This document shows positions 1-10,515 of a stretch of 64,000 nt of DNA, one piece after another. A program made the translations under genes and the position numbers. Source of the stretch: Thelonectria olida (taxonomy: Eukaryota > Ascomycota > Sordariomycetes > Hypocreales > Nectriaceae); assembly GCA_020736575.1 (NCBI GenBank), contig JAGPYM010000005.1:2206893-2270892 (forward strand), read 5' to 3'. Numbering within the stretch: the stretch's first letter is position 1; the number at the start of each line of letters is the position of its first letter. The notes beneath the pieces were generated by a model. That model made no database searches and had not been told where the DNA came from. It saw only the letters and a list, made by a program, of their open reading frames with translations.

Positions 1-7
1 CACGTTG

Positions 8-165
8 TCAATAGTCAAATTTGCCTGCCGAGGCAACTAGGTTGTGACTACATGAGTAGCGACAGCAGTGAGGTAATGATGAGACGACCAGAGTTTCATC
101 TCGCGAGAACGCGGGGTCTAAGCCAGCCACCGATATCGATGCCAATGAAGACGACGCGATCTTTA
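8..165 (-). pseudogene. possible Hsp70-like fragment at left edge
   Basis: On the minus strand a short stretch reads KDRVVFIGIDIG, which resembles the phosphate-1 strand at the start of Hsp70/actin-fold ATPase domains. In the next frame it is followed by VAGLDPAFSRDETLVVSS. Fungal Hsp70-like proteins usually have GTTYSG-VAWAFS in this place, so the Thr-rich loop appears damaged. A stop lies just upstream of KDRVV, no start codon is in frame, and the region runs off the window. What is visible is only two short matching patches with a frame change between them. The family assignment is an inference and chance similarity cannot be excluded. Confidence 0.2.
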
Positions 166-479
166 ATGGGGAACTAGAAGACAAAGATGACGAGGGCAAT
201 ATTTAAGTCAAGGGACCTCGGCGAGCTCACAAGAAGCTCAAATGAAATTATACAACGACGGAACCGCCGACGAATGGGTCCAGTCCCGCAACCCCAATTA
301 CCCGGACATTGATATGGGCTAGGCGGTTCTGGAACTTCGTTGAGGCCCGTGGCTGATCTCACAAATCAATAGACTTGAGATTTTATTTGTCGAATATGCA
401 TGATTTGGAACGTGGTTTTCGAGGACCGCCTTTTGTGTCCGCAGAATATCTGCTACGGGTCGAACATGCTCTTCTGTGA

Positions 480-1019
480 TTGCTGAGAAACCGTCGAGAA
501 CGAATTCTGGGGACAAGACCTGTCCTTCTGAGCGAAAGCAGCAAAGGCAATCTTTATTCCGTCTTCTCCGGCGCTGATAGTTCTGAGGAGAAATCGTTCG
601 ATACCTTCATAGTACAGTGGGGCATGCCAGTTCAGGAGTATCGACTGAATGACTTGACGAAGGAGACGGATCGGCGCATTATCTTTGCGGGCATCGCTCC
701 AGCTGTTTAGATCTAGTGCACGCTCGAGTGGGATGGAGAAGTTCTTCGCCTGCTTGCCCTGAGGCAGTTTGCCCTAGCTGTCACAATCTGGGAGGACCCT
801 CGAGACGCTATGAGTTAGTACCGCGATGACTTGAACTTGACCCCAAGATCAGACCTCCCTGTGGAGACATTCATGGTTATGACTCTCCTGAACGTCTGGG
901 CGTTGCATGATGGGGAAAAAGTTAAGCATGAAGAGGTGACATCACAACAAACTGACACGAATAGTAAGATATTTCATGAACTTGTTTACTATCGTATTGT
1001 TGAAATGTATTTGTCATGA
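480..1019 (+). pseudogene. decayed reading frame, unrecognised
   Basis: One reading frame stays protein-like from about 480 to 1019 but has three internal stops: two close together near 708-716 and one near 813. Readable segments include WDGEVLRLLALRQFALAVTI, WEDPRDAMS and PVETFMVMTLLNVWALHDG. The residue composition and amphipathic leucine-rich text resemble the helical regulatory domains of fungal Zn-cluster transcription factors. No DNA-binding domain is present and I do not claim that family. The frame starts without a clear ATG context. It may be a remnant of a hypothetical protein gene or chance. Confidence 0.25.
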
Positions 1020-1383
1020 TTTGCCTTGAGTTTCATATGGAAGATTGCATTGGATCATCTACAATCGTCCGTGGTGTTCCAACGAGCCTCATCCTTGGCG
1101 AATGCCTTGTCCTTGGCAGCCTCTGTCCCCTAAGAACAGCTATCATAATACCGGCCAGTAAGTAATAGCACAACAATCTAGCCCAGTACGAATTGCCTAG
1201 CCGTAGCATACTGATAAATGTTCTAGCTAACTCAGTTTTTACTCCAGCTCGTTCCGTAATATTCAATTGCAACCCAAAAACAGAGATCATCCTGCCGCCA
1301 AGACGCGGGTCATCTATGGCTATGAGGATGTACTCCTCAAGGCGAACCCGGTGTTTTCATAGCCGTAAACCCGTTCCGACCTA
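1020..1383. other. intergenic, 3' side of P450
   Basis: No supported gene. This is the downstream flank of the minus-strand P450 gene. Only short frames with unconvincing composition are present. Confidence 0.5.
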
Positions 1384-2959
1384 TCAACCTGTTCGTGGCA
1401 TGAGATAGACAAGCATTCGACCTTTTTCCCAGGCGATATACGAACGGCTCTTTTTCTCCCATAACTGGCTTTCTTCAGTAATCTGCACGTCAAAATTCCA
1501 GATGATCCGGGCAAGTATAAGGCGCATCTCTATATAGGCAAGACTAAACAGTCAGCATTATTGCCCCAGTTCTCCTATCAATCATATTGCGGGATGTATA
1601 GCTTTACCTTTTGCCCAGGCAGTCTCGTGGGCCATATGAAAAGGGACGGAAGGCTCTTGTAGAGTTGTTCCCCAATCGTGGAATATTTAGCCACCGTTCC
1701 GGAAGGAAGGAATCTGGTGAGACAAAGTAGTTAGGATTTCGATACAAGGGCCACTGCCATATCGATACCAGTGTCTATAAGCACCGAGGGATTAGTACTT
1801 CCGAGAGTATCAAAGGCCAAATTTGTAGAAAGCCCACATTTTCGGGGACATGCCTCCCAAGAAGAACACAACCACCCTTTGCAATCTTTCGCGGGAGAGC
1901 GCCAGCCACAGGTGGGTACATGCGCAACGATTCTTCCAGAACTGCATTCAAATATGGCAGCCCTTGAAGCCCCGTAGACGTGATTTCACTCTCATGCTTG
2001 AAACTGGAGCGCACTTCCTGCGCAAGGGTGGCCAGTTTCAGCTGGTCGCTTGCCAAATAGAACACTGCCGCAGAAATTGCAGTAGCTGATGTCTCTGAAC
2101 CTGCGACTAGAAATACGCTAGCATTGGTAATGACTTCTTGTTTAGTAAGCTTAGGACTTTGTTAGCACCGTGCTTGGGTGTAGTTAGCTGTGGTACTTAC
2201 GCGATCTTCTTCCTGCTGCCTCATATTGTTCTTATCGTCTTCCAGAAGCCTGGAAATCTGCTCGCTGGACCAGGGAAATAGAGTCTCCGGTTTCTCAGTA
2301 AATCTTCTCGGAGTTAAGACGCTGAGCAAGGCATCAACGAAAGCAAACTTTCTCACGCAAGCGAGATATGCGGCCAGTTTAATGCCCTTAAAAATTAAGG
2401 ACACAAAGGAATGATAGCTAGTAGACTGGAGGCAGTGAAAAGACTCCCCGAAAACCAAGGCGCTGATAATGTCTAAAGTAGCGCAATTAATCCAAGAAAT
2501 GATATCCAGAGGCAGCTTTCCATTCTGGCAGTGCTCGTGAAGTTGCAGGATAAGTAAATCAACATGGTAACTAAGGGTGTCTTCTTGTCGTTTCAAGGCC
2601 GTAGCCGAGAACCTAGGAGCAGAAACACGGCGCATCCGAGCGTGATCATTCGAATTTGCTGCTAAAATGCTCTTATGAAACACTGTAGGAAACGTGGTGA
2701 GGTCTTTTGGGTTCTCGGGGACGCCATGCCCACGATGTCCCATGATTTCATGCCAGGCATCAGGGTGACAATAGGACAGCTCGTCTGGAGCAACTCGAAC
2801 GACGGGCCCATACCGGTCATGCAGCTTGCGAACCCGATGGTGAGCCTTTCCAGAAATAAACACTCTGCTGAGGGGAAGCCGGGATACCGCCCAAAGTTTT
2901 GGCCCCGGATAGATCCTTAAGGGATGATAAAAGAGATCGTATATCGCTCTTGCGAGCAA
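1384..2959 (-). CDS. cytochrome P450 monooxygenase (5' end unresolved)
   Basis: Haem-thiolate monooxygenase of the fungal microsomal class, expected to hydroxylate a small metabolite using an NADPH P450 reductase. Four exons join in frame with introns at 2150-2200, 1775-1837 and 1544-1607, all GT..AG with branch-point motifs. The joined exons give 465 residues. Visible landmarks, numbered from the Leu at 2959: the proline hinge YPGPKLW near the N-terminus, I-helix AGSETSAT at about 269-276, ExxR (ESLR) at 326-329, PERW at 382-385, and the haem loop FSYGPRDCLG with Cys409. The C-terminus ends in MPRTG. The frame at 2959 opens on a TTG preceded by TAG, so a first exon carrying the membrane anchor must lie upstream (about 2965-3040). 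I could not join it without a stop. The catalytic core looks intact, and the substrate cannot be told. Confidence 0.88.
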
Positions 2960-3436
2960 ATACGTAGTTCCCTACGCGATATCAGTGAATTTTCTCGCCA
3001 CTAAGACGCCTAAGAGACAGGGACGATAGTCCTATCATTGTGGAATCGGGGTCATGTCCATGCCGGGGAGGTCATACAGTTAGGAAGACGAGGGCCAGAT
3101 GGGAGACGTTGAGAGTGAAAGACATGCCGAAGTGTCAAGTTGTCGACTGACAGCAATATGAAGAAGTTGAAATAGAGGTCACTGGACTGGATCAGCACAG
3201 TGGGCTGACTTGGACGAGGAGAGATTGTAGGAAGGAAGAATTCTAAGTGCTTGAAAGGAGAGGAGGGGGCGTAATGAGCGCTCGACCAAATCAACTGGCC
3301 AATTATTAGATGACACGCTTCATTCAAGCCACACAGTTGCAAGTCCGACACAAGCCGAGATTCCTAAGCATACCAACCAAGTTGCATATTGAGGTGCTGG
3401 CCCGAATCTTGGACTGTTATCTTAGATAGCTGCTAA
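2960..3436. other. P450 upstream region
   Basis: Presumably holds the P450 promoter and its missing first exon. A hydrophobic stretch LLGVLVARKF is readable on the minus strand near 2990-3015. A 99-codon minus frame at 3052-3351 has no recognisable features, and I do not call it. Confidence 0.4.
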
Positions 3437-3842
3437 TTAATCCACTAATGCATGCCCTGCTCTAAAGGAACACGTCGCCCTGGCAAAGTGTCCTAGCCTC
3501 GCCTGAATCCAACAGGCATTCCATTTCGCCAACAATAACACTAGCATAGTTACAGCTAACAAGTTGATGCACCGGTGAGATTCCACGCGGCGGGTAGTTA
3601 GTGAAGTGCAACACTGAGCCCCCGAGCTTGGCCAGACTGTCCTCTTGCTGCTGCCCGTGTGCCTCGTGATCCTCATTACCCTTCAATTGGATGAGTAGTG
3701 AGGCTGTGGTGTAGGCAAATTCAAGCCTGTAAGATCTGATTAGGCCAGAAGGTCCAAAGGGATTAGTCTCAGGTGCCTTAAAGTCGAAGGTCTTGGCGTC
3801 TTCGTTGTGGCCAGTGATGCAGGGATGGGGTCAAGTAGCCAT
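3437..3842 (-). pseudogene. cupin-domain protein, broken
   Basis: Relic of a small fungal cupin protein of the type often found near secondary-metabolite genes. A good ATG at 3842 gives MAT, then an immediate TGA at 3831-3833, then a clean frame starting PHPCITGHNEDAK. It continues through NPFGPSGLIRSYRLEFAY, GGSVLHFTNYPPRG, SPVHQ and a cupin strand MECLLDSGEARTLCQGDVFL. A TAG follows, after which the text RAGHALVD continues in another frame. The first stop sits where a C-to-T change of CGA would give TGA, which fits RIP-type damage. The second lesion is a stop plus a small indel. The expected tail after the second cupin motif is missing. The metal-binding His in SPVHQ is present. Non-functional as it stands. 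Confidence 0.72.
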
Positions 3843-4115
3843 TAGTTGTGACATAATAGATTAAGAACGGCGACCGGACGCGCCGACGACTAATCCTTTG
3901 TCCAAACCTCTATCGTTTATTCCCATTAGCTTTGTCACACTACTATCTGTGGTCAGTCTTTATTTAGCGTCTTTGCAAGTGTCTCGCCTTTATTCCAGCG
4001 TTCCTAATTTTGGACAGGATACGAAATGGGTATAAGATAGACTGAGGAACAGTTGATTTATTGACGATAGGAAATGGGAGGCTCGCGGAGAAGGTTATAT
4101 GAAAGACGTTGCTGA

Positions 4116-4139
4116 TGATTCGGGGGACACCCCGAATCA
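4116..4139. repeat. perfect 10-bp stem hairpin
   Basis: TGATTCGGGG at 4116-4125 pairs with CCCCGAATCA at 4130-4139 around the loop GACA. It lies in otherwise unassigned DNA, about 30 bases from a second hairpin. Confidence 0.7.
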
Positions 4140-4169
4140 GCTCGTTTCACTTCCTGAGTCCTATAGATG

Positions 4170-4188
4170 ATCCTCCCGCAGGGAGGAT
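4170..4188. repeat. 8-bp stem hairpin
   Basis: ATCCTCCC at 4170-4177 pairs with GGGAGGAT at 4181-4188 around the loop GCA. It is GC-rich in an AT-leaning stretch. Confidence 0.65.
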
Positions 4189-4993
4189 TTGGTAGTGGTG
4201 TCTAATCGGTATGATTTAGTGGTGAAAATAACGCTAATAGAATTTGATGGCTTATTGTCCGCCTCTGGTTCTCTTCTATTTCTCCTCAACCAACACCTCT
4301 TTTCTCTCTAAATCACTCTTAGTTCAGACCCGTTGGGAGGTGTCTAACCTTGCTCTCTCACCTTTTCCCCTCAGATCCCCATTGGTGATTGATCTGCTTA
4401 AGTTCATTAACTCGGTAACTACTATTACTTCCTTTCGCCCACCAACCGGGCCGGTCATTGGAATCAACCTTCCTGGGGAGACCTGATTTTGCAGCAAAAT
4501 TGAGTCCAATTCTGTCGCTCTCTCGCACACACACGCATTAAACGATGTTGAGCTACACTTGGGGGTTCTGAAATAGAGCAAAAGCTCGTTTTGGAGATGC
4601 AAGATGACCGATCCTCGTTACTCTGCGTAGGAATTTCAGTTGTATTACTATTGTTGTTCGGCCGAGATAAGTTTTCTATCAGAGCTGGTTTCAGATTGAG
4701 ATCAGTGAGTTGTCATGAAGCGGAGCTTGTGAGAGAAAGGCACATGGACGCATACGGTGAAATCTATCCATTTGGATTTGCAAAGACGAGAGGCCAACTT
4801 ACCCACCACCTCCTAGTTCCAAAAACCAAGCCGGCCACCGCTCCCTTCAAGAGAATGGTATACTGGATGTATTTACGCTGATTTTGGTACGCACTTGAAG
4901 CCGCCACCGGTAATTTTTGAAGAAGAAGCGAAAATTCAACGTGAAGTTGCTAAGAGCCACACATGGTTCGTGGCATGTGATGGGTTCAAGCAA

Positions 4994-6937
4994 CTACTCG
5001 TCGACGGCGAAGGGTTGACTAGTAGAATTCTCGCTCCTCGCAAGAGGAAAGCTGGACCAACTCTCCCTTCTATCCCCGGTCCCAGGCCAAAGTGCTGTCC
5101 AAACCCGTCTCAAGTCACCACGGCCCCCAAAATCAACCTTTAACAAATCTCCATCCCCCACTCTGCTCCCTTTGACCTCCGAAACGAGAACTGCCCCGTC
5201 TTTCTGCTCGCAGACCCAGCTTGGGCTAATCCAGGACAATACCTCTTCTGCATCAGAATCCTGCCAATCTTCCCCCAAATATCCTGATCTAACGACACGA
5301 ACCCCGAGATATTCCAGGGAGCTTTGGCTACTTCGTATCAGCTGGAAGATCTCCCGTGCAAGATATGAGTCAATGGCACATCTGACTAAGGCATTCCAAA
5401 ACACTGGCGCTGATGCTTTGCAGCAGTCGTCATCATCTCCTGGTTCGATTGGATCAGCCTCCGCACAATCAAGCGTCAACTTGAGGTGTTTCAATCGCGG
5501 AAACTGTCCGAGAGCACGATACGTCTCGATTTCTTGCCAACCTCCCCCTAATTGTCCAGCTCGTCGTATGCCAATCTCAAGTTGCTCGAGTTTCGGGCAT
5601 TTCGCGGCAAGGTTTCGGAAATCATCAAGAGAGAGGTCCCAGGGCTCGAGATCCAGAGAAATATTCCGCCCAAGTCGCAGTTTTTGTAACGAATTCCCGT
5701 GATAATCCAAAAGTGCGTCAAGAACGCCTTTTGCAAAAGCACCGTCTAGATCCAAGGAATCGAGTGGCGACAACGATCGAAGAAGCATACCTGCTTGAAA
5801 ATCCATCTCCCTCGCTTCTTCTTCTCCGTAAGAAGAAGGTGACAAGGTAAGACGCCAAGAGGAAAGCCTTTGGAACCCAGTGGTCTGGGCGGTTTCTACC
5901 AGTACTTTGAGCTCTTTAAGAGAGACTGGCCCGTATAATTGGAAGCTTGCGAGTTGGTCGGAATGGACCTTGCTCAGCCAGTTTCTGATGGTGCGCGGAT
6001 GGCATGCCAGAGTCTGGAGCCGGGATTTTGAAGTCGAAGAGCTCTGAATCCCTTCACCAAAAAAGCCACGCCACGGGGGCTTTGGACGACGAGCAACTCC
6101 CAAATCATGAAGAGTAGCGTCAGTAGGGCAAGGCAAAAGTGAAAAGTGTGTTAGGTTGGGCGCTAAACCGGCGACCATGGCTTCCAGAGCCTCGTAGTTA
6201 TACCCTAGTCGTCCAGCTGTGCCAAAATGATAAGACTTGCCAGCGATACTGTAAAGAGATGGCGATGTAACGAGCATATACTCGTCAGGGTCAATATCGT
6301 GAAAGACGCCCGGTGGCTGATACAGACTTCGAAGACTAAAGGTGTGTATGTGAAGGCGAGTCTGAGAAGAATTTTGGTGCAGGGCGTCTAGAAGACACCG
6401 AGGAATCTGGTGGGAGCAGGCATAGACCAGGTCTGTCAGGGAGAGTTGGGAGATGAACCGTGAGAGCGGGCTCCACGCCTCCTCGATTTGCCTCTTCTCC
6501 TGTTCGTTTGGTGTGAGAGCAAATATATCGCAATATGGAAAGTCGACAAAATCCAGTGGCTGTTTAATGAAATCATGAATGCTTTGCTCACATTTTGTTG
6601 GAGATAGTCGCCCGCGAGAATAATTGTCTCTCTCACTTCCAACCATTCCGCCTGTGAGTTTCAGTTGACGAATATAGTTGGAGTGTTGGCCGCCAGGCCC
6701 TAATGCGTGTGAGAGCCAATCCAGGTCTTGAAGAAGCTTCTCCTTCTGGGACAGTCGTAGATGGATACACCTGAGGCGAAACCTTGCTGAAGCTACGGCG
6801 CATCGCGTGGACACCAGGGCAAAGGAGGATAAACCATTTCGGCATTCGTTCACAAGATATTGACAAATTTCATCGTTGATGAGTGACGGTAGTGTCTCGA
6901 GAGTGCCAGGGCGGGATTGAATTGATCCCTCAGCCAT
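4994..6937 (-). CDS. F-box-like protein, single exon
   Basis: Uninterrupted frame of 647 residues. The start is the first ATG (6937), read MAEGSIQSRPG; the open frame runs further upstream only through a TTG. Residues about 13-50, with LPSLINDEICQYLV, look like an F-box-type helix bundle (consensus LPxEIxxxIxxyL), which would recruit an SCF ubiquitin ligase. The remainder has many irregular leucine-rich strands such as LTHFSLLPC, LQKLRLGRN, LEQLEIGIRR and LKHLKLTLD. These suggest a leucine-rich-repeat-like substrate platform, as in many fungal F-box proteins. The C-terminal 70 residues are charged and probably flexible. No introns, stops or frameshifts are seen. The F-box call rests on one short motif, so 'leucine-rich hypothetical protein' is the fallback. 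The substrate is unknown. Confidence 0.75.
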   Translation of the reverse strand: MAEGSIQSRPGTLETLPSLINDEICQYLVNECRNGLSSFALVSTRCAVASARFRLRCIHLRLSQKEKLLQDLDWLSHALGPGGQHSNYIRQLKLTGGMVGSERDNYSRGRLSPTKCEQSIHDFIKQPLDFVDFPYCDIFALTPNEQEKRQIEEAWSPLSRFISQLSLTDLVYACSHQIPRCLLDALHQNSSQTRLHIHTFSLRSLYQPPGVFHDIDPDEYMLVTSPSLYSIAGKSYHFGTAGRLGYNYEALEAMVAGLAPNLTHFSLLPCPTDATLHDLGVARRPKPPWRGFFGEGIQSSSTSKSRLQTLACHPRTIRNWLSKVHSDQLASFQLYGPVSLKELKVLVETAQTTGFQRLSSWRLTLSPSSYGEEEAREMDFQAGMLLRSLSPLDSLDLDGAFAKGVLDALLDYHGNSLQKLRLGRNISLDLEPWDLSLDDFRNLAAKCPKLEQLEIGIRRAGQLGGGWQEIETYRALGQFPRLKHLKLTLDCAEADPIEPGDDDDCCKASAPVFWNALVRCAIDSYLAREIFQLIRSSQSSLEYLGVRVVRSGYLGEDWQDSDAEEVLSWISPSWVCEQKDGAVLVSEVKGSRVGDGDLLKVDFGGRGDLRRVWTALWPGTGDRRESWSSFPLARSENSTSQPFAVDE

Positions 6938-7553
6938 GATTATGATTGATGGCGTAAATTGAAGACTTTCAACACGAGAGCAGCTGTTCTTCAATGGCGA
7001 CAGGAAATGGATATGATGTTGATGTAAAGCTCATTAAGAAACAAGCCCGTCTGTGCAGATTGCGTCAGTTAGGTTGCAAGAGTTGGGTCTTCAAGCCCTC
7101 ATTTCTCTCACCGCATCAGTCTCAAGAGCCGATGATTCAATCCTTGCCAGCCACTGCTCGTCAAAACATATTCTCACCTTTTTGAGCTTGTTGGAATATT
7201 GCGATGTGTTGTCTGTCGCCTTTGATTACCCAGCGAAGATGTTTCACAAGGAGCATGGCGCTGAGCCAGAAGCACTGCTCACTGCCAGTGACCCGAATTC
7301 GTGAGTACGCGACTCGAACGAACCGGGGTGGCGGAGCACAGACCTGCAATGTCACGTGTATTTAGATACGCGTCTTGATGAGATATCTAATCCTTTCGGG
7401 CTTCATCTGCCCCAAACCTTTTTCTCTTCACCAGGCTCTGCAGTGGTGCGAGTCTTTGAACCTTCGTTGCGACAATGTCAAAAGACTTCAATTTTTTCTC
7501 GGAATTTTTATTTGTTGAAGAACCTAGATTGACTGGGTTCTCAATATGGCCCT
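6938..7553. other. intergenic between F-box and bZIP genes
   Basis: Contains the F-box gene promoter and the 3' flank of the bZIP gene. No supported coding region. Confidence 0.5.
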
Positions 7554-8763
7554 CTAAAATTCCCGTCCAAGCATGAGTGTTGTATACACAAGGTCTTCAA
7601 ATATGCCTTGTTGAACCACGGCACCGAAACTGTCTTTATAATTAGCAAAGTAACGAGAAGTATAATTTGATTCACAATAGGTTTAACAGACCCGTGGCAT
7701 TGAATAGAGTCTCGTAGTCCTTCTGCCAAGGTCCAGAGGTCTCGTGCTCGGAGCCCGCCAAAATGCGGCTGGCATCTGATATAGTTCCAGGCTTGTATTG
7801 GGGTAACTTCACCGTCTAGGACTAGGTTTGGGGCGAGGTTGAGCAAGCGATCGAGTAGAGCGGTGGGCGTTTTCTGGAATGACGGCGCAGGCGCCTTAGA
7901 CGGCGTCAAAGGGGAGACGGAGAGCAGTTGGGCTGAAGTCGTGAGGGCGTGACCGTTTGGGTCATCGGGCTTGTTCGGATCGCCGTGAATGTGCTCTAGA
8001 CAGGGCCGTTCGAGCCTTGATAGGTAATGATTAGTTTGGGTGCAACCAAGAGCCAGGTTCTTCACTTGACTCTACCGAATTCAATGAGAACTCACGTCAA
8101 CACGAACTCCATGCCGATGGTCACCAGGTCAAGCTGGCAGAGTCGCCTGTCATCGTTTTGGGAGAATATCGCGGCTTCTGATATGTCCATCCATGAGTCT
8201 GTTGACGGTCGTTGTTGATGCTGATACAGCTGCGGCGCCGTGTGCTTTCGTTGGCCATCAATCGGATAGTAATCACTGATTGATTCAGGTGACGTCCATT
8301 GCAACGCTTCCGTGGGCATTATAGCATTTCCGACATGATACAAGTCTCTGGGGGGCACTGGGCTGGCCTTGGTCCGGTGTGCTTGTGGCTGGACCTGGCA
8401 TGTCGCAGACGATTCTGAGGGCGTGGCAAACTTGTGACCTTCTTTGACCCGTCTTTCGTCAAGCCACGCGCTGGCTGGGGCATCGATTCCGTGCTCAGAC
8501 AGCAGTCCCACCAACACTATGATTGTTGTTCGAAGATTTTCAGCTTCACGCATCAGTTTGGCTTCGCTGGCTCGAGTCTGCGAGAGCTCATTTTCGAGAC
8601 ATCTGGTGTATTTATCCTTGCGATCACGATAGGTCCTGGGTGTGATACCTAAGCACTTCGGTGCCGAGAGTAACGATCCGAGTGGAATGCTTACTTACTG
8701 CTGGGCTCGCCTTAGTTGACCGCGCCGTTTCTCGACTGGGTCCTCCTTTGGTGCTACAGCCAT
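7554..8763 (-). CDS. bZIP transcription factor (Yap-like basic region)
   Basis: Nuclear DNA-binding protein of 334 residues. Four exons (8699-8763, 8096-8635, 7692-8015, 7554-7629) join in frame. The introns are 63, 80 and 62 nt, and the last uses a GTCTGT donor. Residues 12-31 form the basic region with RRGQLRRAQQTYRDRKDKY, matching the fungal Yap/Pap1 pattern AQxxFR. A leucine zipper follows in LENELSQTRASEAKLMREAE. The C-terminal part carries the block typical of one clade of filamentous-fungal bZIPs: PCLEHI, PDDPNGHALT, a helical region, and CHGFGAVV close to the end (GREF stop). The intron placements are strongly supported because they restore these blocks across three frame changes. Such factors often govern stress responses or secondary metabolism, but the target genes cannot be inferred. 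It lies between the F-box gene and a secreted-protein gene. Confidence 0.88.
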
Positions 8764-9565
8764 TTAGCCACAACCATACGGCCGTGATGGACGAGGGCGG
8801 GCTGGGGACTGACCTCCGGGGTTGAAGACGCGAAAAATGCTCTTACTCATGAGGATAGAGGCAGTGAGAGGTTGGACGATGGTTGAACAGTTGAGATGGT
8901 GGTAATCAATCAAGAGATGAGATAGTCAAGTGAAGGGAGATGCCGATTTCCGAAATTTAGTCACTTTGGTGCTTGGTTCTAAAAAGAGTTGGGGTTAGGG
9001 GCGCCTTTTCTCTTCTTGGGATGAAACGATGCAAGTCTCAGGTCACTGCAGGAGACGATGGCCAAGGTTGTAATCATGCTCCCCCGCACCTGTTTCATGT
9101 CTGTTGATAAATCAAAATTGCCCTCTTAGGCAAGCGGCTGGGCGAGTTCAAGTGCGAATTAGGGGGCTCACACAAAGAGATGAGATGAAACCCGTCATCA
9201 TTAGGGCTCACGAGGCTGGCAAGTCGAAACAAGGCGGCCGTGGTGGAGCGAATGGCAGCGCATCCAGAGTTTGAAGAATCCATCATGAGACAGAAGCTGG
9301 CAACCTCATCTCGGAGAGGATCGAAGAACTATCGATTATGCTTGGTACATAACGCCTGCCACAAGAGAGTTTCGGAGCCCGTTGAACTATTAATTATTAT
9401 TTAAGTCATACGATTCCTTCCCATTCTCATAGTCCCTTCAGACTCTTAAGCTTCTCTATAGTATTCGTCTTTCAATCCAATCTTTCATTTCTTCTCAGCC
9501 TCGTCACTCTCGGTTGATCCGAGCATTTGTTCATTAATTATCCTACGCTAGTCGTACTTGTCAAA
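8764..9565. other. divergent promoter region
   Basis: Intergenic space between the bZIP gene (-) and the secreted-protein gene (+), expected to hold both promoters. A pyrimidine-rich leader at about 9415-9500 precedes the plus-strand gene, as is common for highly expressed fungal genes. No other gene is supported. Confidence 0.5.
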
Positions 9566-10515
9566 ATGATCTCTTCACTCTTTACCTTTGTACTCCTCGC
9601 TTCGACAGGCCTTGTCGAGTGCGCATCTGTTCTCAGTCCAAGAAGAAACGGCAACTTTGGGGGCAGCCGCTCCGGAGGCAAGGGACAAGGGCAACAAAGG
9701 GTTCTCAACAAAAACCTAGTCCAGAGCGCTAGTGGCTTGACCGGCCAGGAACCGGGAACTCAGGGCATCAAGCCGGGACAGGCAATATCGGCAACGTAAG
9801 TCATCCATTCAATCCAACTCAGCCCCGGTAGTTGCTCACTACGAACAACCTGCACAGCGACAACAATAACTTTATCAACTTCTGTGAGGGCCAGCAGATA
9901 ACCAACGGCATGCAAATTACGTCTGGGTCGTGCAACGGCATCCCCATGGGCAAGATCCCCGCGACCCAAAATATGATCTCGGCCATTATCACAAATCCCA
10001 AGCCCGGCGACAAACTCAACTCTGGCGATACGTTCAACATCTCGGTGCAGACATCTCATCTCAACGCTGGCCACTTTGTCAATCCCACAACCAACTACTA
10101 CACGGCGCCCCAGGATCTTGACGCCAACGGAGACGTTATCGGCCACTGTCACGTCACCATCCAGGACATTGGCTCGCTGCGGTCTACAACACCGCCAGAT
10201 CCAACCACGTTTGCCTTTTTCAAGGGAATTGACGACGCAGGCAACGGCCAAGGTCTCTTACAGGCGCAGGTCGACGGCGGTCTTCCTCCAGGCACTTATC
10301 GTGCCTGCACCATGATTGCTGCTCAGAACCATCAACCCGTCAACATGCCCGTTGCTCAACGTGGCGCCCAAGATGACTGCACGAAATTCGAAGTCGTGGG
10401 CAACGGCGGCGACTCGACGTCGCCCAACCAAAAGAACGGCGACATGACGCAGAACCAGGATGAAGAAGGGTTTATTAACGGGGGGAGAGATGGAAAGAAT
10501 AAGATTAATAGTTAG
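9566..10515 (+). CDS. conserved fungal secreted protein
   Basis: Two exons (9566-9795, 9858-10515) with a 62-nt intron at 9796-9857 give 295 residues. The start ATG lies in the context CAAAATG and opens a clear signal peptide, MISSLFTFVLLASTGLVECA. A Gly/Ser/Gln-rich linker follows. The conserved domain then has the blocks NFCEGQQITNG, GSCNGIPMGKIPA, NISVQT, GHCHVTIQDIGS, FAFFKGIDDAGNGQGLL and QPVNMPVAQRGAQDDCTKF. I recognise these as a widespread family of extracellular proteins in asco- and basidiomycetes, often abundant in secretomes, with no firmly known biochemical role. The C-terminal 35 residues are polar and low complexity. No GPI-anchor signal is evident. The gene appears intact. Confidence 0.85.

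Larger units (their letters stand above)
3843..4993. other. intergenic with hairpins
   Basis: No confident gene. A plus-strand frame at 4597-4881 starts at an ATG and holds a hydrophobic run, but resembles nothing I know. Two strong perfect hairpins near 4.1-4.2 kb are listed separately. Confidence 0.4.

Noticed and set aside
1193..1514. Short plus and minus frames downstream of the P450
   Set aside because: They overlap the P450 last exon and its 3' flank in other frames (shadow frames).
3052..3351. 99-codon minus-strand frame upstream of the P450
   Set aside because: Composition and text are not protein-like, there is no family pattern, and it probably overlaps the P450 promoter.
4597..4881. 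95-codon plus frame with a hydrophobic N-terminus
   Set aside because: An ATG and a hydrophobic stretch are present, but residue usage is not convincing and nothing downstream supports a gene.
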